A stretch of 64,000 nt of DNA from Stachybotrys elegans (lineage: Eukaryota; Ascomycota; Sordariomycetes; Hypocreales; Stachybotryaceae): contig JAGPNK010000020.1 in the NCBI GenBank assembly GCA_020746835.1, positions 372,001 to 436,000 of the forward strand. Direction: 5' to 3'. Below, one piece after another: positions 1 through 10,700 of this stretch. Each line of letters opens with the position of its first letter. Positions within the stretch are counted from its first letter, which is position 1. The translations under genes were made by a program, and so were the position numbers. The notes beneath the pieces were generated by a model. That model saw only the letters and a list, made by a program, of their open reading frames with translations. It was not told where the DNA came from and searched no databases.

Positions 1-1366
1 GCTGCGGCGCCCCCTGCTCGTTGGTTGTGCCCGTCGACGTGGTGCCGCCGAGGATAGCCATGGAGACCATCATGCCGAAGGCGCCGAACAGCATGAGCTT
101 GCGGCGTCCCACACGCTCAATCAGGGGCAGCGCGACGAGGGATGCGAGGAAGTACTCGGTGCCGTTCAGGGCGGCTAGGAGCCGGGAGAGCTCGGGACCG
201 AAGCCGAGGGAGTTCTCAAAGACAAAGGTAGCGTAGTAGGTGATGAGGTTGATGCCGCAGATCTGCTGGAAAAACTGCGCCGCAACGCCGAGCATCGTCC
301 GGCGAAGGTTCTGCGAAGGACCGCGCGTGACGAGGCGGGAGAAGTACCCGCCCTGCTGCTGCACGCTGAGGGCCGTCGTGATCTGCGAGACCTCCACCTC
401 CACCTCGGGGGCGTCGATTTCCTTGTCCAAGAGCCTGCTGATGACTTCGCGGGCATCCTCGGTCCGGCCCTTCATGATGAGCCAGCGGGGGGAGTCGGGG
501 AGGTACAAGAGGCCGATCATGACGAGGACGGTGAAGAAGCTCTGGAACATGACGGGGAACCGCCAACGGACTTCTCCTTCGAGGAAGTAGAAGCCGTAGA
601 CGACCCAGTAGGAGATCATGATGCCTCCCGAGATGAGAGCACCGGAAAGCAGAATGAGGAACCCGCGGCGTTCAGGGCGGGCACACTCAGACTGCCAGGT
701 GGGAATCGTCGATGTCACCATGCCATTGCCGATGCCGCCAATGACACGACCGCTGACGAAGAGCCCGTACTCGAAGGAAGCCGCCTGCATGACGCCTCCA
801 ATAATCATGATCAGCGAGCCCCAGAAGGTCGAGGATCGGCGACCCCACGCCTCGCCCCAGAACAAGATGACGACAGCGCCGAGGAAGCAGCCAATCTGGT
901 AGATGGCCACGCCGGCGGCCTGCGTGTTGGCGTCGCCGTGGCAGTAGCGCTCGTCGCGCGACCCGTCCTCGTGGTAGCACAGGGCGTTGGACCGCTCGAG
1001 GGGCGTCATGAGCGCCTGGTTCCTCTGGAAGGAGTCGAGCGTCAGCAGGCCGCTCAGCACGCCCTGGTCGTAGCCGAACATGAGGAAGCCGCACGAGGCG
1101 ATGACGCCGATGCCCCAGTTGAGCGCCGCGCCGCGGAGCCGCTGCCCGCCCACCTTCCACTGCGGGAGGTCGCCCATCTTGCTGCAGAAGCGGAGGAAGG
1201 GGTTGGAGGGGCTGGCGCTGGGTTGGTTTGGGGTCGGTGTGGGAGCGGTATGCTCGGGCTTGGTGACGGGGGCGTTGTCTTCGCGGACCGATGGCTCTGG
1301 GACGGAGGATACACTGTCCTCGTCCGCTAGAGGCGGGTTCGCCGCGGGCTCTGGCTTCTCCGACAT
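1..1366 (-). CDS. MFS sugar/hexose transporter, 3' part beyond window edge
   Basis: A single open frame runs from an ATG at 1366 to the left edge, giving about 455 residues with no intron. It reads as a sugar porter of the major facilitator superfamily, moving a hexose or related sugar across the plasma membrane. After a roughly 60-residue hydrophilic Pro/Glu-rich N-terminus comes the first membrane segment (SCGFLMFGYDQGV). Family marks follow: GEAWGRRSS after TM2, PERRG in the TM4-5 loop, PDSPRWL before the central loop, and the sugar-site helix FFQQICGINLITYY. IERVGRRKL is the duplicated RxGRR of the C-half. The last membrane helices are outside the window. Substrate cannot be told from sequence alone. 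Confidence 0.9.
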   Translation of the reverse strand, partial: MSEKPEPAANPPLADEDSVSSVPEPSVREDNAPVTKPEHTAPTPTPNQPSASPSNPFLRFCSKMGDLPQWKVGGQRLRGAALNWGIGVIASCGFLMFGYDQGVLSGLLTLDSFQRNQALMTPLERSNALCYHEDGSRDERYCHGDANTQAAGVAIYQIGCFLGAVVILFWGEAWGRRSSTFWGSLIMIIGGVMQAASFEYGLFVSGRVIGGIGNGMVTSTIPTWQSECARPERRGFLILLSGALISGGIMISYWVVYGFYFLEGEVRWRFPVMFQSFFTVLVMIGLLYLPDSPRWLIMKGRTEDAREVISRLLDKEIDAPEVEVEVSQITTALSVQQQGGYFSRLVTRGPSQNLRRTMLGVAAQFFQQICGINLITYYATFVFENSLGFGPELSRLLAALNGTEYFLASLVALPLIERVGRRKLMLFGAFGMMVSMAILGGTTSTGTTNEQGAPQ

Positions 1367-2092
1367 GATGGTCTGGAGAGATATCGGCACGGTATTTCAC
1401 AAGGCTGTGATATGAAGGCAGATACTCAAGACAAGATGGACAGGAGATGAACAACACCACATGCCGAAACAAACCGGAAGGGACAAGCTTTCTTTATACC
1501 CCTCCCTTCCACAAAATATGCGAGTAAATTTCTGCACCTCCAACCTCTTGGCTCTCCTCCCATTTCCCTGCTAACCTCCCGCCGGATTATCGTGAGACGG
1601 TGAGCCATTGCTCCCTCTGATAGACCGCAGTGACGTGTGCCAATGGTCAGCGTATCCGCTTTACACTGGAACCTCACGATGCGCGCTGCCAACAACTGTG
1701 GTTCGAAAGAGGAGCCCTTCGGCCTTGCTACCAGCTGGGCCTTGGCTCGGCGCGCCGGGGGCCTGGGCTCCTGTGCCTTCGGAGACAGTCCGGTGGGCTT
1801 CGTGCCCCGGGCGGTTCTCGCGGTGGGAGCGCCGCCAAGATTAAGCATGATTTGCTAGCCTGGCGGGACTCTGCTGATCTTGTGGGCAAGGGGAAATCAA
1901 CTGCACCACTTTTTTATACTGGGGAGGCCCGGTGACGCTCGGTTATGAAGTCGAGCTTATCATTACCCGAGGCAGTTTCGGGTGCGAGTCTCAGGCTGGC
2001 TGTGATCCAACTCGATGGCTTCAACCGTGGCTGCCACAATATCCATCTTCATATCGCCTCTCGGAAAGGGCACAGCTGGATGGCTTATGAAC
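1367..2092. other. Intergenic, upstream of the sugar transporter
   Basis: No convincing gene. Short open frames here have no family resemblance and overlap each other. The part next to 1366 should hold the transporter promoter and 5' UTR. Confidence 0.5.
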
Positions 2093-2166
2093 GTGGGAAT
2101 GCCTGGTCATGTGCCCGATGGGGTAGAATCAGCGACTTCGAGGAGGCTTCTCTGACAGTAAATTAA
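2093..2166 (-). repeat. Dispersed repeat copy R1
   Basis: Divergent copy of the dispersed family. It has a GTGGGA-start block, a GTGCCC..GGGG block, then the conserved core CAGCGACTTCGAGGAGG in the same order as the copies at 36.4, 57.3 and 23.3 kb. Strand is given relative to the 57.3 kb copy. Confidence 0.6.
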
Positions 2167-2294
2167 TGGTGTTAGTTCAGTAGTGTACCTTTTCTCCTCC
2201 CCCTTCTCCTCCTTTTCCTTCTTCGTCTTCTTTGCCCTCCTCCTTTTCTTCCTTATCTTCCTTATCGTCTTAGTCGTCTTCGCCTTCGTCATCT

Positions 2295-2380
2295 TCATCT
2301 TCGTGGTCTTTGTGGTCTTCGTGGTCTTTGTGGTCTTCGTGGTCTTTGTGGTCTTCGTGGTCTTCGTCTTCGTCTTCTTC
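2295..2380. repeat. Microsatellite, 18-bp period (GTGGTCTTTGTGGTCTTC)
   Basis: The stretch alternates GTGGTCTTC and GTGGTCTTT several times before decaying into TCT/CGT triplets. On the minus strand one frame reads an acidic Asp-His-Glu/Asp-His-Lys repeat that directly follows the tandem ORF unit. A simpler acidic tract sits after the neighbouring unit at about 3000-3055. Confidence 0.8.
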
Positions 2381-2840
2381 GTCTGCTGCCCGCTTATTTG
2401 AGATGGCAAAAGTCAATCTCAAAAGGTCCAAAAAACAAAAAAACACACGATGCAGGGCCGATGTTGGATGATTTGGAGATTTAAAATACAAGTAAACTGA
2501 CAGCGATGTGACGCTTTACTTCTTTGCATGACAAAAGCCAATCTCAAAAGGTCCCCAAAAAACTGATTGCCTTTCGGCCAGACTGCCTTGCCACTCGCCC
2601 TTAGAATATTATCGGACTTTGCAGGCTTGTGAGTTGACTGGATCAGAGCCATGTTGTTTTTGTCTTTAACATAACCGTGACAGGAAACGTGAATGTCGCG
2701 TCCAATGTGATTTTGCGTCTTGTAACTGATCGTGATGTGATTTCCATAGGAATCCTTTACATATACGCCTCGCTTTCTGATCATGTCGTGAATATCACTT
2801 CTACTCTACTGGTTAGTAGTATTCCTCTTGGGCCTCTCTC
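2381..2840 (-). pseudogene. Degenerate tandem ORF unit A (unknown family)
   Basis: Minus-strand peptide containing SYKTQNHIGRDIHVSCHGYV then STHKPAKSD and AVWPKGNQ. It aligns position by position with the second unit at 3056-3300, so the two are tandem paralogues. Within unit A a block of about 25 bp (GACCTTTTGAGATTG and following bases) occurs twice, at about 2400-2425 and 2530-2555, bracketing about 105 bp of extra sequence that displaces the original end of the frame. I do not recognise the family. The His/Lys-rich short unit and lack of a full-length frame suggest a decayed gene. Confidence 0.45.
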
Positions 2841-2909
2841 CTAGGTGAACTTACGTGATGAGGATTTCCTTCGGATACATCTTTTTATCCGTTACTGTCT
2901 GGTATGCTT

Positions 2910-2946
2910 TATCCCACTGGGGCACACGAACGGGAAATCCCACATC
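2910..2946 (+). repeat. Dispersed repeat copy R2 (distal block only)
   Basis: Carries ATCCCACTGGGGCACACGAA followed by CGGGAAATCCCACAT, nearly identical to the 36.4 kb copy. The proximal CCTCCTCGAAGTCGCTG core is absent. On the minus strand it reads through in the frame that leads toward unit A. Confidence 0.75.
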
Positions 2947-3055
2947 CTTCTTAAGTGTCGAGTCTGGCTTCTCATGGGCGTGTATCGACTCTCTAAGGTC
3001 CAGGGCGCCGTCTTCACCGTCTTCGTCGTCTTCGCCGTCTTCGTCATCTGCCCGC

Positions 3056-3510
3056 TTACTTGAGATGGCTGTATCCGATCACAAACGGGCCCTCAAGTAG
3101 GCGATTCGATGGCCACACTGGCTTATGGCTGCCCTTCTTGATGGTATAATCGGGCTTAGCCCGCTTGTGTGTTGCAAACAATAATGTCGTATCGACACTA
3201 TCTTTGACGTAACCATGGCATGAGATGTGAAGTTTGCGGCCAAGGTGATCTTTCGTCTTGTAACTCAAGGTGACGTGATTTCCATCAGGATATCCGGTCC
3301 TGCCCCGATCGTATCGTGAATCCCACTTCTATCCATATAGTTAGTAGTGTTACCCTTGGGATACTCTACTTGCTTAACGCACCGGATAAAAATCTGCTCT
3401 GGATAGCGTTGCCTATCCCTCGTGGTCTGGTACGCCAGAACAATCAACTTCTGGATTTCTGCTTCAGTATCCAGTAGCTGGTGTTTATGGAAAAAAAAAC
3501 TTGACAAGAT
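3056..3510 (-). pseudogene. Degenerate tandem ORF unit B (unknown family)
   Basis: Minus-strand peptides SYKTKDHLGRKLHISCHGYV and ATHKRAKPDY match unit A, with further matches upstream (AYQT..YPEQIFI against AYQT..YPKEILI). The upstream half (RSGIHDTIGAGPDIL) and the downstream half (SYKTK...) lie in different frames, so a frameshift near 3290 breaks the unit. It ends in HLK-stop followed by a short acidic-coding tract, the same layout as unit A. Function unknown. Confidence 0.45.
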
Positions 3511-3563
3511 TGATTGTCGATATCGTGGTAAAGGCGCTTGAGAGGCCTGGTGATGTTGAATGT

Positions 3564-3622
3564 GTGGGATTTCCCGATCCCATGCCCGGGGGGAAATAGA
3601 GATCAGTGACTTCGAGGACGAT
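3564..3622 (-). repeat. Dispersed repeat copy R3
   Basis: GTGGGATTTCCCGATCC..CCCGGGG followed 20-odd bases later by CAGTGACTTCGAGGA, the family blocks in reverse orientation and with more drift than the 36.4 and 57.3 kb copies. Confidence 0.65.
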
Positions 3623-3979
3623 GGTGCTGAGCAAACGGAGATTGAAAGAAGAAAGAAGAAATAAAAACGCGATGGTGGGTTGCTTGGAATTTAGTATGGT
3701 GCCATGGCACTGAAGCAGCAAGCAAGTGCGAACAGCTGGCAGCAACCAACACCAACGTGTTCAGCCACTACCAGGTCCTTCCTTCCCCTGCTCTGTCTGA
3801 GCCACTAGCAACGGAAAGTTACACATCCGCTGGACGCCTTTCAACCTGCACAGCCACCCGACAACAAACAAAAAAAAAAAAAAACCCCAGGGAAAGCAAA
3901 AAAGAAACACCTACTCAAGGATCACTCCGCCTGCCGGTAGTTCATTTGAAGTGTCTGCATCCATTTCCAGAGGCTGCAG
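3623..3979. other. Intergenic, upstream of the kinase
   Basis: No gene seen. It contains a poly-A run near 3870-3886 and mixed-composition sequence that probably includes the promoter of the following kinase. Confidence 0.4.
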
Positions 3980-5442
3980 ATGATGTTCTTGTCCTTACGA
4001 AATCTACGCGGCCGCGCATGGCCGCGAAAGCCACATGCATTCATATCCCCATGCCCAACGCGACCGTCGCGCGTTTCTCTACGCAGGCCTTACTCGTCCC
4101 AGCCAGAGCGGATGCCGGACATGGATATCAAGTACGGAATGGTTGAAGACGTCGAGAGTCCCTACTACTATTGCCCCGGAGGCTATCATCCCGTCAACAT
4201 CACCGACTGCCTTGCCGGTCGGTATCACATTGTGCATAAGCTCGGCCATGGCACCTTTTCAACAGTGTGGCTCGCTCACGATTCAAACACGTCACGGTAT
4301 GTGGCTGTCAAAGTCGGTACAGCAGATGCCGAAAAGACAGAGGTGGATGCTCTACTACATATCCAGCGAGGAATCTCTGCCTCATCCCGCGACTCAGAAA
4401 AGCTTTCTCTGATTTCCACGGCTCTCGACCACTTCACTATCCAGGGCCCGAATGGAACCCATCCCTGTATCGTGACGACACCAGCTAGATGCGGCTTGAG
4501 AGATACGAAACAAGAGACCAATTTTGGACTTTTTCAGCTTGAAGTTGGCCGGTCTCTTGCTGCTCAGCTTGCCCTTGCTGTATCTCTGGTTCACTCGCAG
4601 GGTTATGCTCATGGCGGCATGTGCTTTTTTCATTGTCTCGAACACCTTAGTCCTCTGACTAATGCTATCCTCTTTCAGATCTCCACCTCGGAAACGTACT
4701 CCTCGAACATCCCTATCCCCTGGACAACCTCTCCGTGAGTCAGTTGTATGCGACCATTGGGGAGCCGGAGCCAGAACATATCACCCGGGAGGACGGTAAG
4801 CCAATTCCTCTGGGCAGCGTTCCCCCGCATCTCGTATTGCCCTGTTGGCATTTTGGCATCCCGTGCGAAAAACTTGGTCTTGCCGAAGCAAAATTATCGC
4901 TGAGTGATTTTGGTGTTGCTTTCCGACCCTCCGACAAGTCTCGCTTCGAGTCATTCACACCCTGGGTGCTACGTTCCCCTGAGGCTTACTTCGAACCTAC
5001 AACACCCCTTTCTTTTGGTTCCGATATATGGAGCCTAGGCTGCATAATCTTTGAATGTATTGCAGTGCGGTCACTTATCAACGGAGATTGGTTTGCGTCC
5101 CAAGACAGAATCACCGCCCAGCAAATCTACTTACAAGGCCCACCGCCATTTGAGTGGCAGGACAAGTTCGAGAAGCGGGACAAATGGTTCGATGAGGCAT
5201 GGAACCCATCTCGCGAGGAGTATGTATATTCATGGGATAAGCGATTTGAGGTGTCAGTACAGGATCCCCGACGGGAAGAGGGCATGGAGCCTCTTGATGC
5301 TGAAGAGATGGCTGCGCTGCAGCAGCTTTTACGGTGGATGCTAGCTTGGAGACCTGAAGACCGACCAACTGCAGAGCAGGTACTAAAGACAAAGTGGATG
5401 AGGAGATGGGCTCTGCCGGCATACGAGAAGTCTCGTACCTAA
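3980..5442 (+). CDS. SRPK-like serine/threonine protein kinase
   Basis: Model join(3980..4616, 4679..5442), 466 residues. Kinase marks in order: LGHGTFSTVW glycine loop, YVAVKV ATP-binding lysine, HGDLHLGN catalytic loop created at the splice junction, LSDFGVAF, RSPEAYF in place of APE, and SDIWSLGC. The HGD loop, the lack of a DLKP lysine and the overall layout resemble the fungal SR-protein-kinase-like group rather than CDKs or MAPKs. The intron starts with GC, not GT: only a donor at 4617 keeps both halves in frame and restores the catalytic Asp. The start is uncertain; the first 40-odd residues are Arg/Pro-rich, and a second in-frame ATG lies at 4112 (MPDMDIKYG). Targets are unknown. Confidence 0.8.
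4617..4678 (+). other. GC-AG intron in the kinase gene
   Basis: 62 bp, GCATGTG at the 5' end, CTAAT branch-like sequence and CTTTCAG at the 3' end. The nearby GT at 4621 puts the next exon out of frame. The GC donor gives Gly-Asp across the junction and completes HGDLHLGN. Confidence 0.75.
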
Positions 5443-5923
5443 AGAAAGTTTAGAACATCCCAACTCATGTAGACTAAGTGTATATTATTAACTCACGATA
5501 CTGACGTTGAGTCTGGCCTTGCTAAGCCTCGCGATCTATGATTGATAGTAGCGACATTGACTCTACCGGAGATATTGATGACAGCATTTATATTGTATCA
5601 AATGCAATTTGGCTGATTATATGCGGAGGGGGCACACAGTCAAGCCCATACGTTTGGACTAGATTTTAACGACATGACAGCTAAGTGGAGGACAGAAATG
5701 TGTATTTTCAATCTGAAAGTGTTTCTTAATTGTAGGCCTCATAAGGATGGTCTTACAATCGGGTTTTCCCTTACTGTTTACGAGTCACTGTCGCTTCCGG
5801 AACACCAGGCATCGCCCTCATTTTTCATTGGCTTTATTAACCCCTATTTATTACCATCACCTCATTTACCTCGTAATACATACTTCTTATCATCATGGAC
5901 CTCATAAAGTGATGCGTCCATTG
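5443..5923. other. Convergent intergenic region
   Basis: Lies between the 3' ends of the kinase and the zinc-finger gene. AT-rich, no supported gene. Confidence 0.5.
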
Positions 5924-6993
5924 CTAGCTTTCTTGGACAAGCTCGGACAACACCTGCTCCAAAGATTCCGCCGCATCTGCACCTGGGGCAAGCCATTGGT
6001 TCTCATCCCAATCATAGACGGAGCCTTGAATCATTGTGTTCACGAGACCGCCCATCTCTCCTTGGCCTAGTGAGCTTTCCTCTCCGCCTGAAATGCTGCA
6101 CTGACGTTTGAATTCCTGGAATTGGCGCAAGCGTTGCTGCTCAATTTCTAGGTACGTCTGCCTCAGATTCTTGCACAACACTGGGTTGGATATTCCCACT
6201 GAACCACCAAGCTTGGCTTCGATGGTCTTGAAATTTTCCTCGGTGGCAATCCTGGCGATGAACTCTTCGAACTCGGCCAGCTCGTTAGTGCTCGTGTGAG
6301 ATGATGTCGTCGTTTCAGATTCGTAGTCTGCGTTTGGTTAGTTGACTTCATGCATATGAAGCTGGGTATGGCCAAGTTACAGGGCGAGGGAATCGCGTCA
6401 TGGTCGCGTGGAAAGAGTTTTCGATACAACTCTTTCCATTTCTCCTCATCAGTCATGTCAGATTTGTATCTCGTTCGGGATTGCACGCTCAGGGCTAGAT
6501 CACGGCTCATGATGCCATCTGCGCGATTCAATTCCTGCACCGGACACTGTTTATCAGCTCGCAGGTGATGAGACAGTATTTCGTCTGTCTTGAAAGATTT
6601 TTGGCATCGACCGCAAGTGTGCACTGCTGGCGCGTGCCATCTTTTGAGGTGTGCTCTGTGATATGGAGAATTAGCGAATGGACTTCGCATTTCGTTGAGG
6701 CGGAACATTTCATGCGGTTACAAGAGAGGAGCGTACTTCAGACGGTGGATTCCCGTCCATCCTGGACCATGGCAAGCTTTTCCTCGAGCAAATCGCTGTG
6801 GGTCTTTCTTATAGAACGGACAGGCCAGTTTATGTTGGACGTTGCCCGATTCTGACTTCCAATCATCTGATTTGCATTGACGGGTGGCGGGTGGATGTTC
6901 AACTATGACAACTCCATCTTCGGGCGTGCCAACGAAATGCTTTCTTTTCCGAGAAGTTCCAACAATCGGGTTTCCGGAGCTGTCTTCGGGATC
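5924..6993 (-). CDS. C2H2-type zinc-finger protein, N-terminal exon(s) unresolved
   Basis: Three exons can be placed: complement(join(5924..6327, 6381..6655, 6737..6993)), about 311 residues. The order is a basic stretch (SRKRKHF), a first finger-like unit starting CPFYKKDPQRF and ending GIHRLKAHLKRWH across the splice, then HTCGRCQKSFK with C-x2-C and distal His/Cys, then the segment DEEKWKELYRKLFP and PSPYYE. This arrangement is typical of a fungus-specific family found beside NLR and ankyrin genes; its role is not known, though DNA or RNA binding is plausible. An acceptor at 6994-6995 shows that at least one more exon lies upstream, somewhere in 7000-7460. I could not fix it. Confidence 0.75.
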
Positions 6994-7786
6994 CTATAAA
7001 GAAGGGAGGTTAGTCATCGCATATTAATCTGGACTCGATTTGCTAAGATGCACTAATGACACAAGAAGTGCTAGTAGTGAGCTTAACAATCTCAAATGAA
7101 GGTAGTTCCAACCATTTCAGGGCCTTTCCTGGGCTGCACTTGCATATGCATGCCCAGTACCCGGCTAAACAATGCAGTTTGCGTTTGTGAAGCGTGAGAT
7201 ACTCGGTGCAAGAATCAGACTGGTATAAGATAGTTTGGCCTGTGGCGACTGCCAATACCAGGCAGTGAGACTTGGAAAAGTTGTATCTGCGATGTTGAGG
7301 AGATTGAAGTACTCCTCGACCGTGCGAGGTGGGAGCGGAGGCTGTTTCCTCGTGCTGAGTGGATCCGCGCGGCGGAGATGAAGGGGTGGTAGTAGTTAAG
7401 GGCGTGTGGTGCGGTACAGCTAGCATAGGGTGTGTCTTTATCTTTTCGAAGTGCTGGGCTCACTTGCCCATCACATGATGCGCTTACCTCACGGCATACC
7501 TTTTTGACGACTAGTTATGAGATGATGGTCAATGGGAGTACAGGAATATACCTTTTCTTTTCTTTCAGTTTCTAGTCCCATACCAATACTCGGGGGGTCG
7601 AATGAGTTGACCCCCCCGAGTACCTTGGTTGGTTCGTTTGGGGGAAGCAACGGTGTCCATCCATGTCTTGCCCTTATCTTATCATCGCAACTAACTTCAT
7701 TATCTCAGTAACACTACCCCGCTCTTGTGTGCTAATAAGCGTATATTTTTCTCAAAGGTTCATCTTTCACTATGTAAATCGAAGAC
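6994..7786. other. Divergent region: zinc-finger 5' exon(s) and NLR promoter
   Basis: Should contain the missing first exon of the zinc-finger gene (minus) and the promoter of the NLR (plus). Apart from the inverted repeat near 7587-7624 nothing else could be assigned. Confidence 0.4.
7587..7624. repeat. G/C-rich inverted repeat upstream of the NLR
   Basis: TACTCGGGGGGTC and GACCCCCCCGAGTA face each other across about 9 bases. The arms are complementary except for one extra C. It lies about 165 bp before the NLR start codon and could be a transcript hairpin, a cis-element or a mobile-element remnant. Confidence 0.7.
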
Positions 7787-10700
7787 ATGGACACAATTCT
7801 GAAGCATCTAAAGGCATTCACACTAGCCAAGAATGCTTACGCCAATACGTCCCACAACCTTCCAAATACCCGCATAGTGTTCCGTGTTTCTGGGATACCT
7901 CTAGAGTGGGGAAAAGAAAAGCTTGAGTTCTATCTTTCAGAGAATACTGATGATGCATACACTATCGGCTCACAGGCCGTAGAGGTTGATGGCAAGTCAC
8001 AAACAGCGACAATCACTTTTAAGAAAATACCTCATCAGCTGGAGGGGGGCCGCGCTTGGCCGATACCCTTAGCAGACTCTGGTAGAGATAACGGGCCACG
8101 AATGCTCATGATTGATAGTGGTTTTCTTGGAATAACCACACTGTATACTCCACCACCTTCAAATCACAAGCTTGAGTAAGTCTTCAGTCTTGAAATGGAC
8201 TATGGGCTAATTTTTAAGTATCATTGCAATTTCTGGTCTTGGTGGGCATGCATTTGGATCATTCAAGGAACGAGGCGGACGGCATATGTGGTTGCGAGAT
8301 GCTCTTCCATATGACATAACTGATGAAAGAGAGGATACACCGCTTGCGCGTGTCATGACCTATGGCTATGAATCATCTCTGCAGCACAGCAGAAGTTTCC
8401 AGAGCCTAGAGGATCTAGCAACATCATTCCACGCCAGCCTCCTTGCACTATTGTCCAATGCCACAACAAGACCAATCATCTTCATTGCACATAGCTTAGG
8501 AGGTTTAATTTTGAAGCAGGTGGGTGCTCTAACAATGTTCCAAGCCTAAGCTTATCGTGGCCTAGGTTATTATATTGATGTCGAAATCGAAAAGGGAAGA
8601 GGATCAAGAGCTGCTTCGAGCAGTTTGCGGAATTCTCTTCTTTGGCGTCCCACACGATGGCATGGATATCGGGTCGCTGATTGCCATGGTCGAGGATAAC
8701 CCGAATAGATTCCTCCTTGAATCAATTGGGAACATGAACCCTTCAATTTCGCAGCACCGGGATTTCTCCGACGCACTAAGCACGAATGGCCAATGCGGAA
8801 TTGTCTGTTTCTATGAAACTTTAACGTCACCAACTGCCAAGGTACGTCGCGTAGCCTCTCTAGAGATTCATGCATCCTGATATAGTCTAGCGGGTGGGAG
8901 ACACCTGGGAAATGTCTGGCCCAAATGTCTGTCTGGTCACAAAAGCGTCGGCCACGAATTGTCAACCTTGGGTCTCTGGACCGGAGCATGTGTGCGCGAT
9001 CAATCGCACACACTCGGAGATAGTTAAATTTCAGCACCAAGACCACGACTACAAGAATGTCATTCAGCGGATGAAAAGTCTAATCCGACAATCGCTCAAG
9101 ACATCTACAACCCTTAACAGTATGTGATGCGTGCTAGGTAGAGAGAAGCCATAAACTAATAATGAGTTAAATAAACAGCAATGTCACCATACCCACTCAA
9201 ATTGATACAACGATGTCTGCAATCACTAGCCTTTCCAGGACTGGGACGTCGATACCTGGATATTCAACACCCAACCAGTGGGACGTGTGAGTGGCTGCTT
9301 CGACATGAGCAGTACAAAGAATGGAACACACATGGCCATAATCTACTCTGGATTAAAGGCAAACCGGGCTCTGGAAAATCGGTAGCGCTCAAATATGCCC
9401 TCGAAAACATGGAACCTACACAATCGACCTTGGTTCTTTCCTTCTTCTACCATGGCCGCGGCGGCGAACTTGAACGGTCACCTCTGGGTCTCATTAGATC
9501 CCTGCTTCACCAAGCCCTTGTACAGTGTCCAGAGGCACTGAGCGCATTGTTAGAGGCTTTCAAGACCAAAGACGAACAGCTCGGTGAGGCTGGTGTCAAC
9601 TGGAACTGGGCCCTTGAAGAGCTATGGGGATTCTTCGGAACCTTCATCGGAAAAGTATTAGAAGCCCGGGACGCATGCCTAATCATTGATGCTTTGGACG
9701 AGAGCGGCGAAGCGCATGCCGTCGATGTTACTCAACGATTCAAATCCCTGCTTACAAAAGCAAGAGACAGCTCAAGCGGCAACTCGCTCCATATATTGTT
9801 CTCTTGTCGTCACTACCCGAGCCTGAATTTGGACGACGCCCCTGAAATTCATCTCGAGCGCGAAAATTACAACGACATCAAAGCGTTCGTAACGGAGCAG
9901 CTAGCTGAGTCTGAAGAGCTTGCCTCCTCGAATATCCCAGAACTGATCACGAGCCGTGCTTCCGGGATATTTTTATGGGCACGACTCGTAGTTGATCGCA
10001 TAATGAGTCTTGCGCGATCCGGCCATAACCAGCAAAAAGTCGAAGCAGAAGTCCACTCTACGCCACAGCCTCTGGAAGAGATATACCAAAACCTACTCCA
10101 AAAGATGGACAAAGCTTCTCTGAAGTTGATGCAATGGATTTGTTTCTCCACGCGCCCGCTGTCGCCAGATGAATTGCCGTGGGCCATGGTCATCGAAGCG
10201 GACGGCCCTGACCAAACAGTACAAACATGCATGGATACAGAAGACTTCATGAACGAGGCAAAACTCAGGCGGCGAATTCAGGCGCTCAGTTGCGGCTTGG
10301 TTGAAATCACCTCGAACCTTGAACGATCCGATCCAGATGTGGACGAATCAGACATGGATGAACGACATGAATACTCATCTGAGGACTCCTATTTGAACAT
10401 GGAATCATCGAGCGATGTGAACGATCACCACGCAAGGCCTGGACCTAGTCGTGTGCTCAACGCCCCTGTTGTTCAATTTATTCACCAGTCCGTGCGGAGC
10501 TTTTTTGTCGAAGGAGGGCTCTCAGCCATGCAAACGACCCTGCGTGGCAATCTAATCGTTGGAACTGCTCATTTCCGGCTGGCAGCGATTTGCATACGTG
10601 CATTGACGATGGTGGATGCGAAGCCCGAGACTAATTTCGGGTTCCTTGATTACGCGGTAAACTCGTGGGTAAGGCACATGCGGGAATGCGAACTCAATGG

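Noticed and set aside
2183..2401. Val/Phe-rich plus-strand ORF
   Set aside because: Purely the GTGGTCTT microsatellite; not a transmembrane protein.
4620..4678. Canonical GT donor at 4621 for the kinase intron
   Set aside because: It puts the second exon out of frame and loses the HGD catalytic loop.
9867..10250. Minus-strand ORF in the NLR
   Set aside because: Shadow inside the NACHT-ankyrin coding region.
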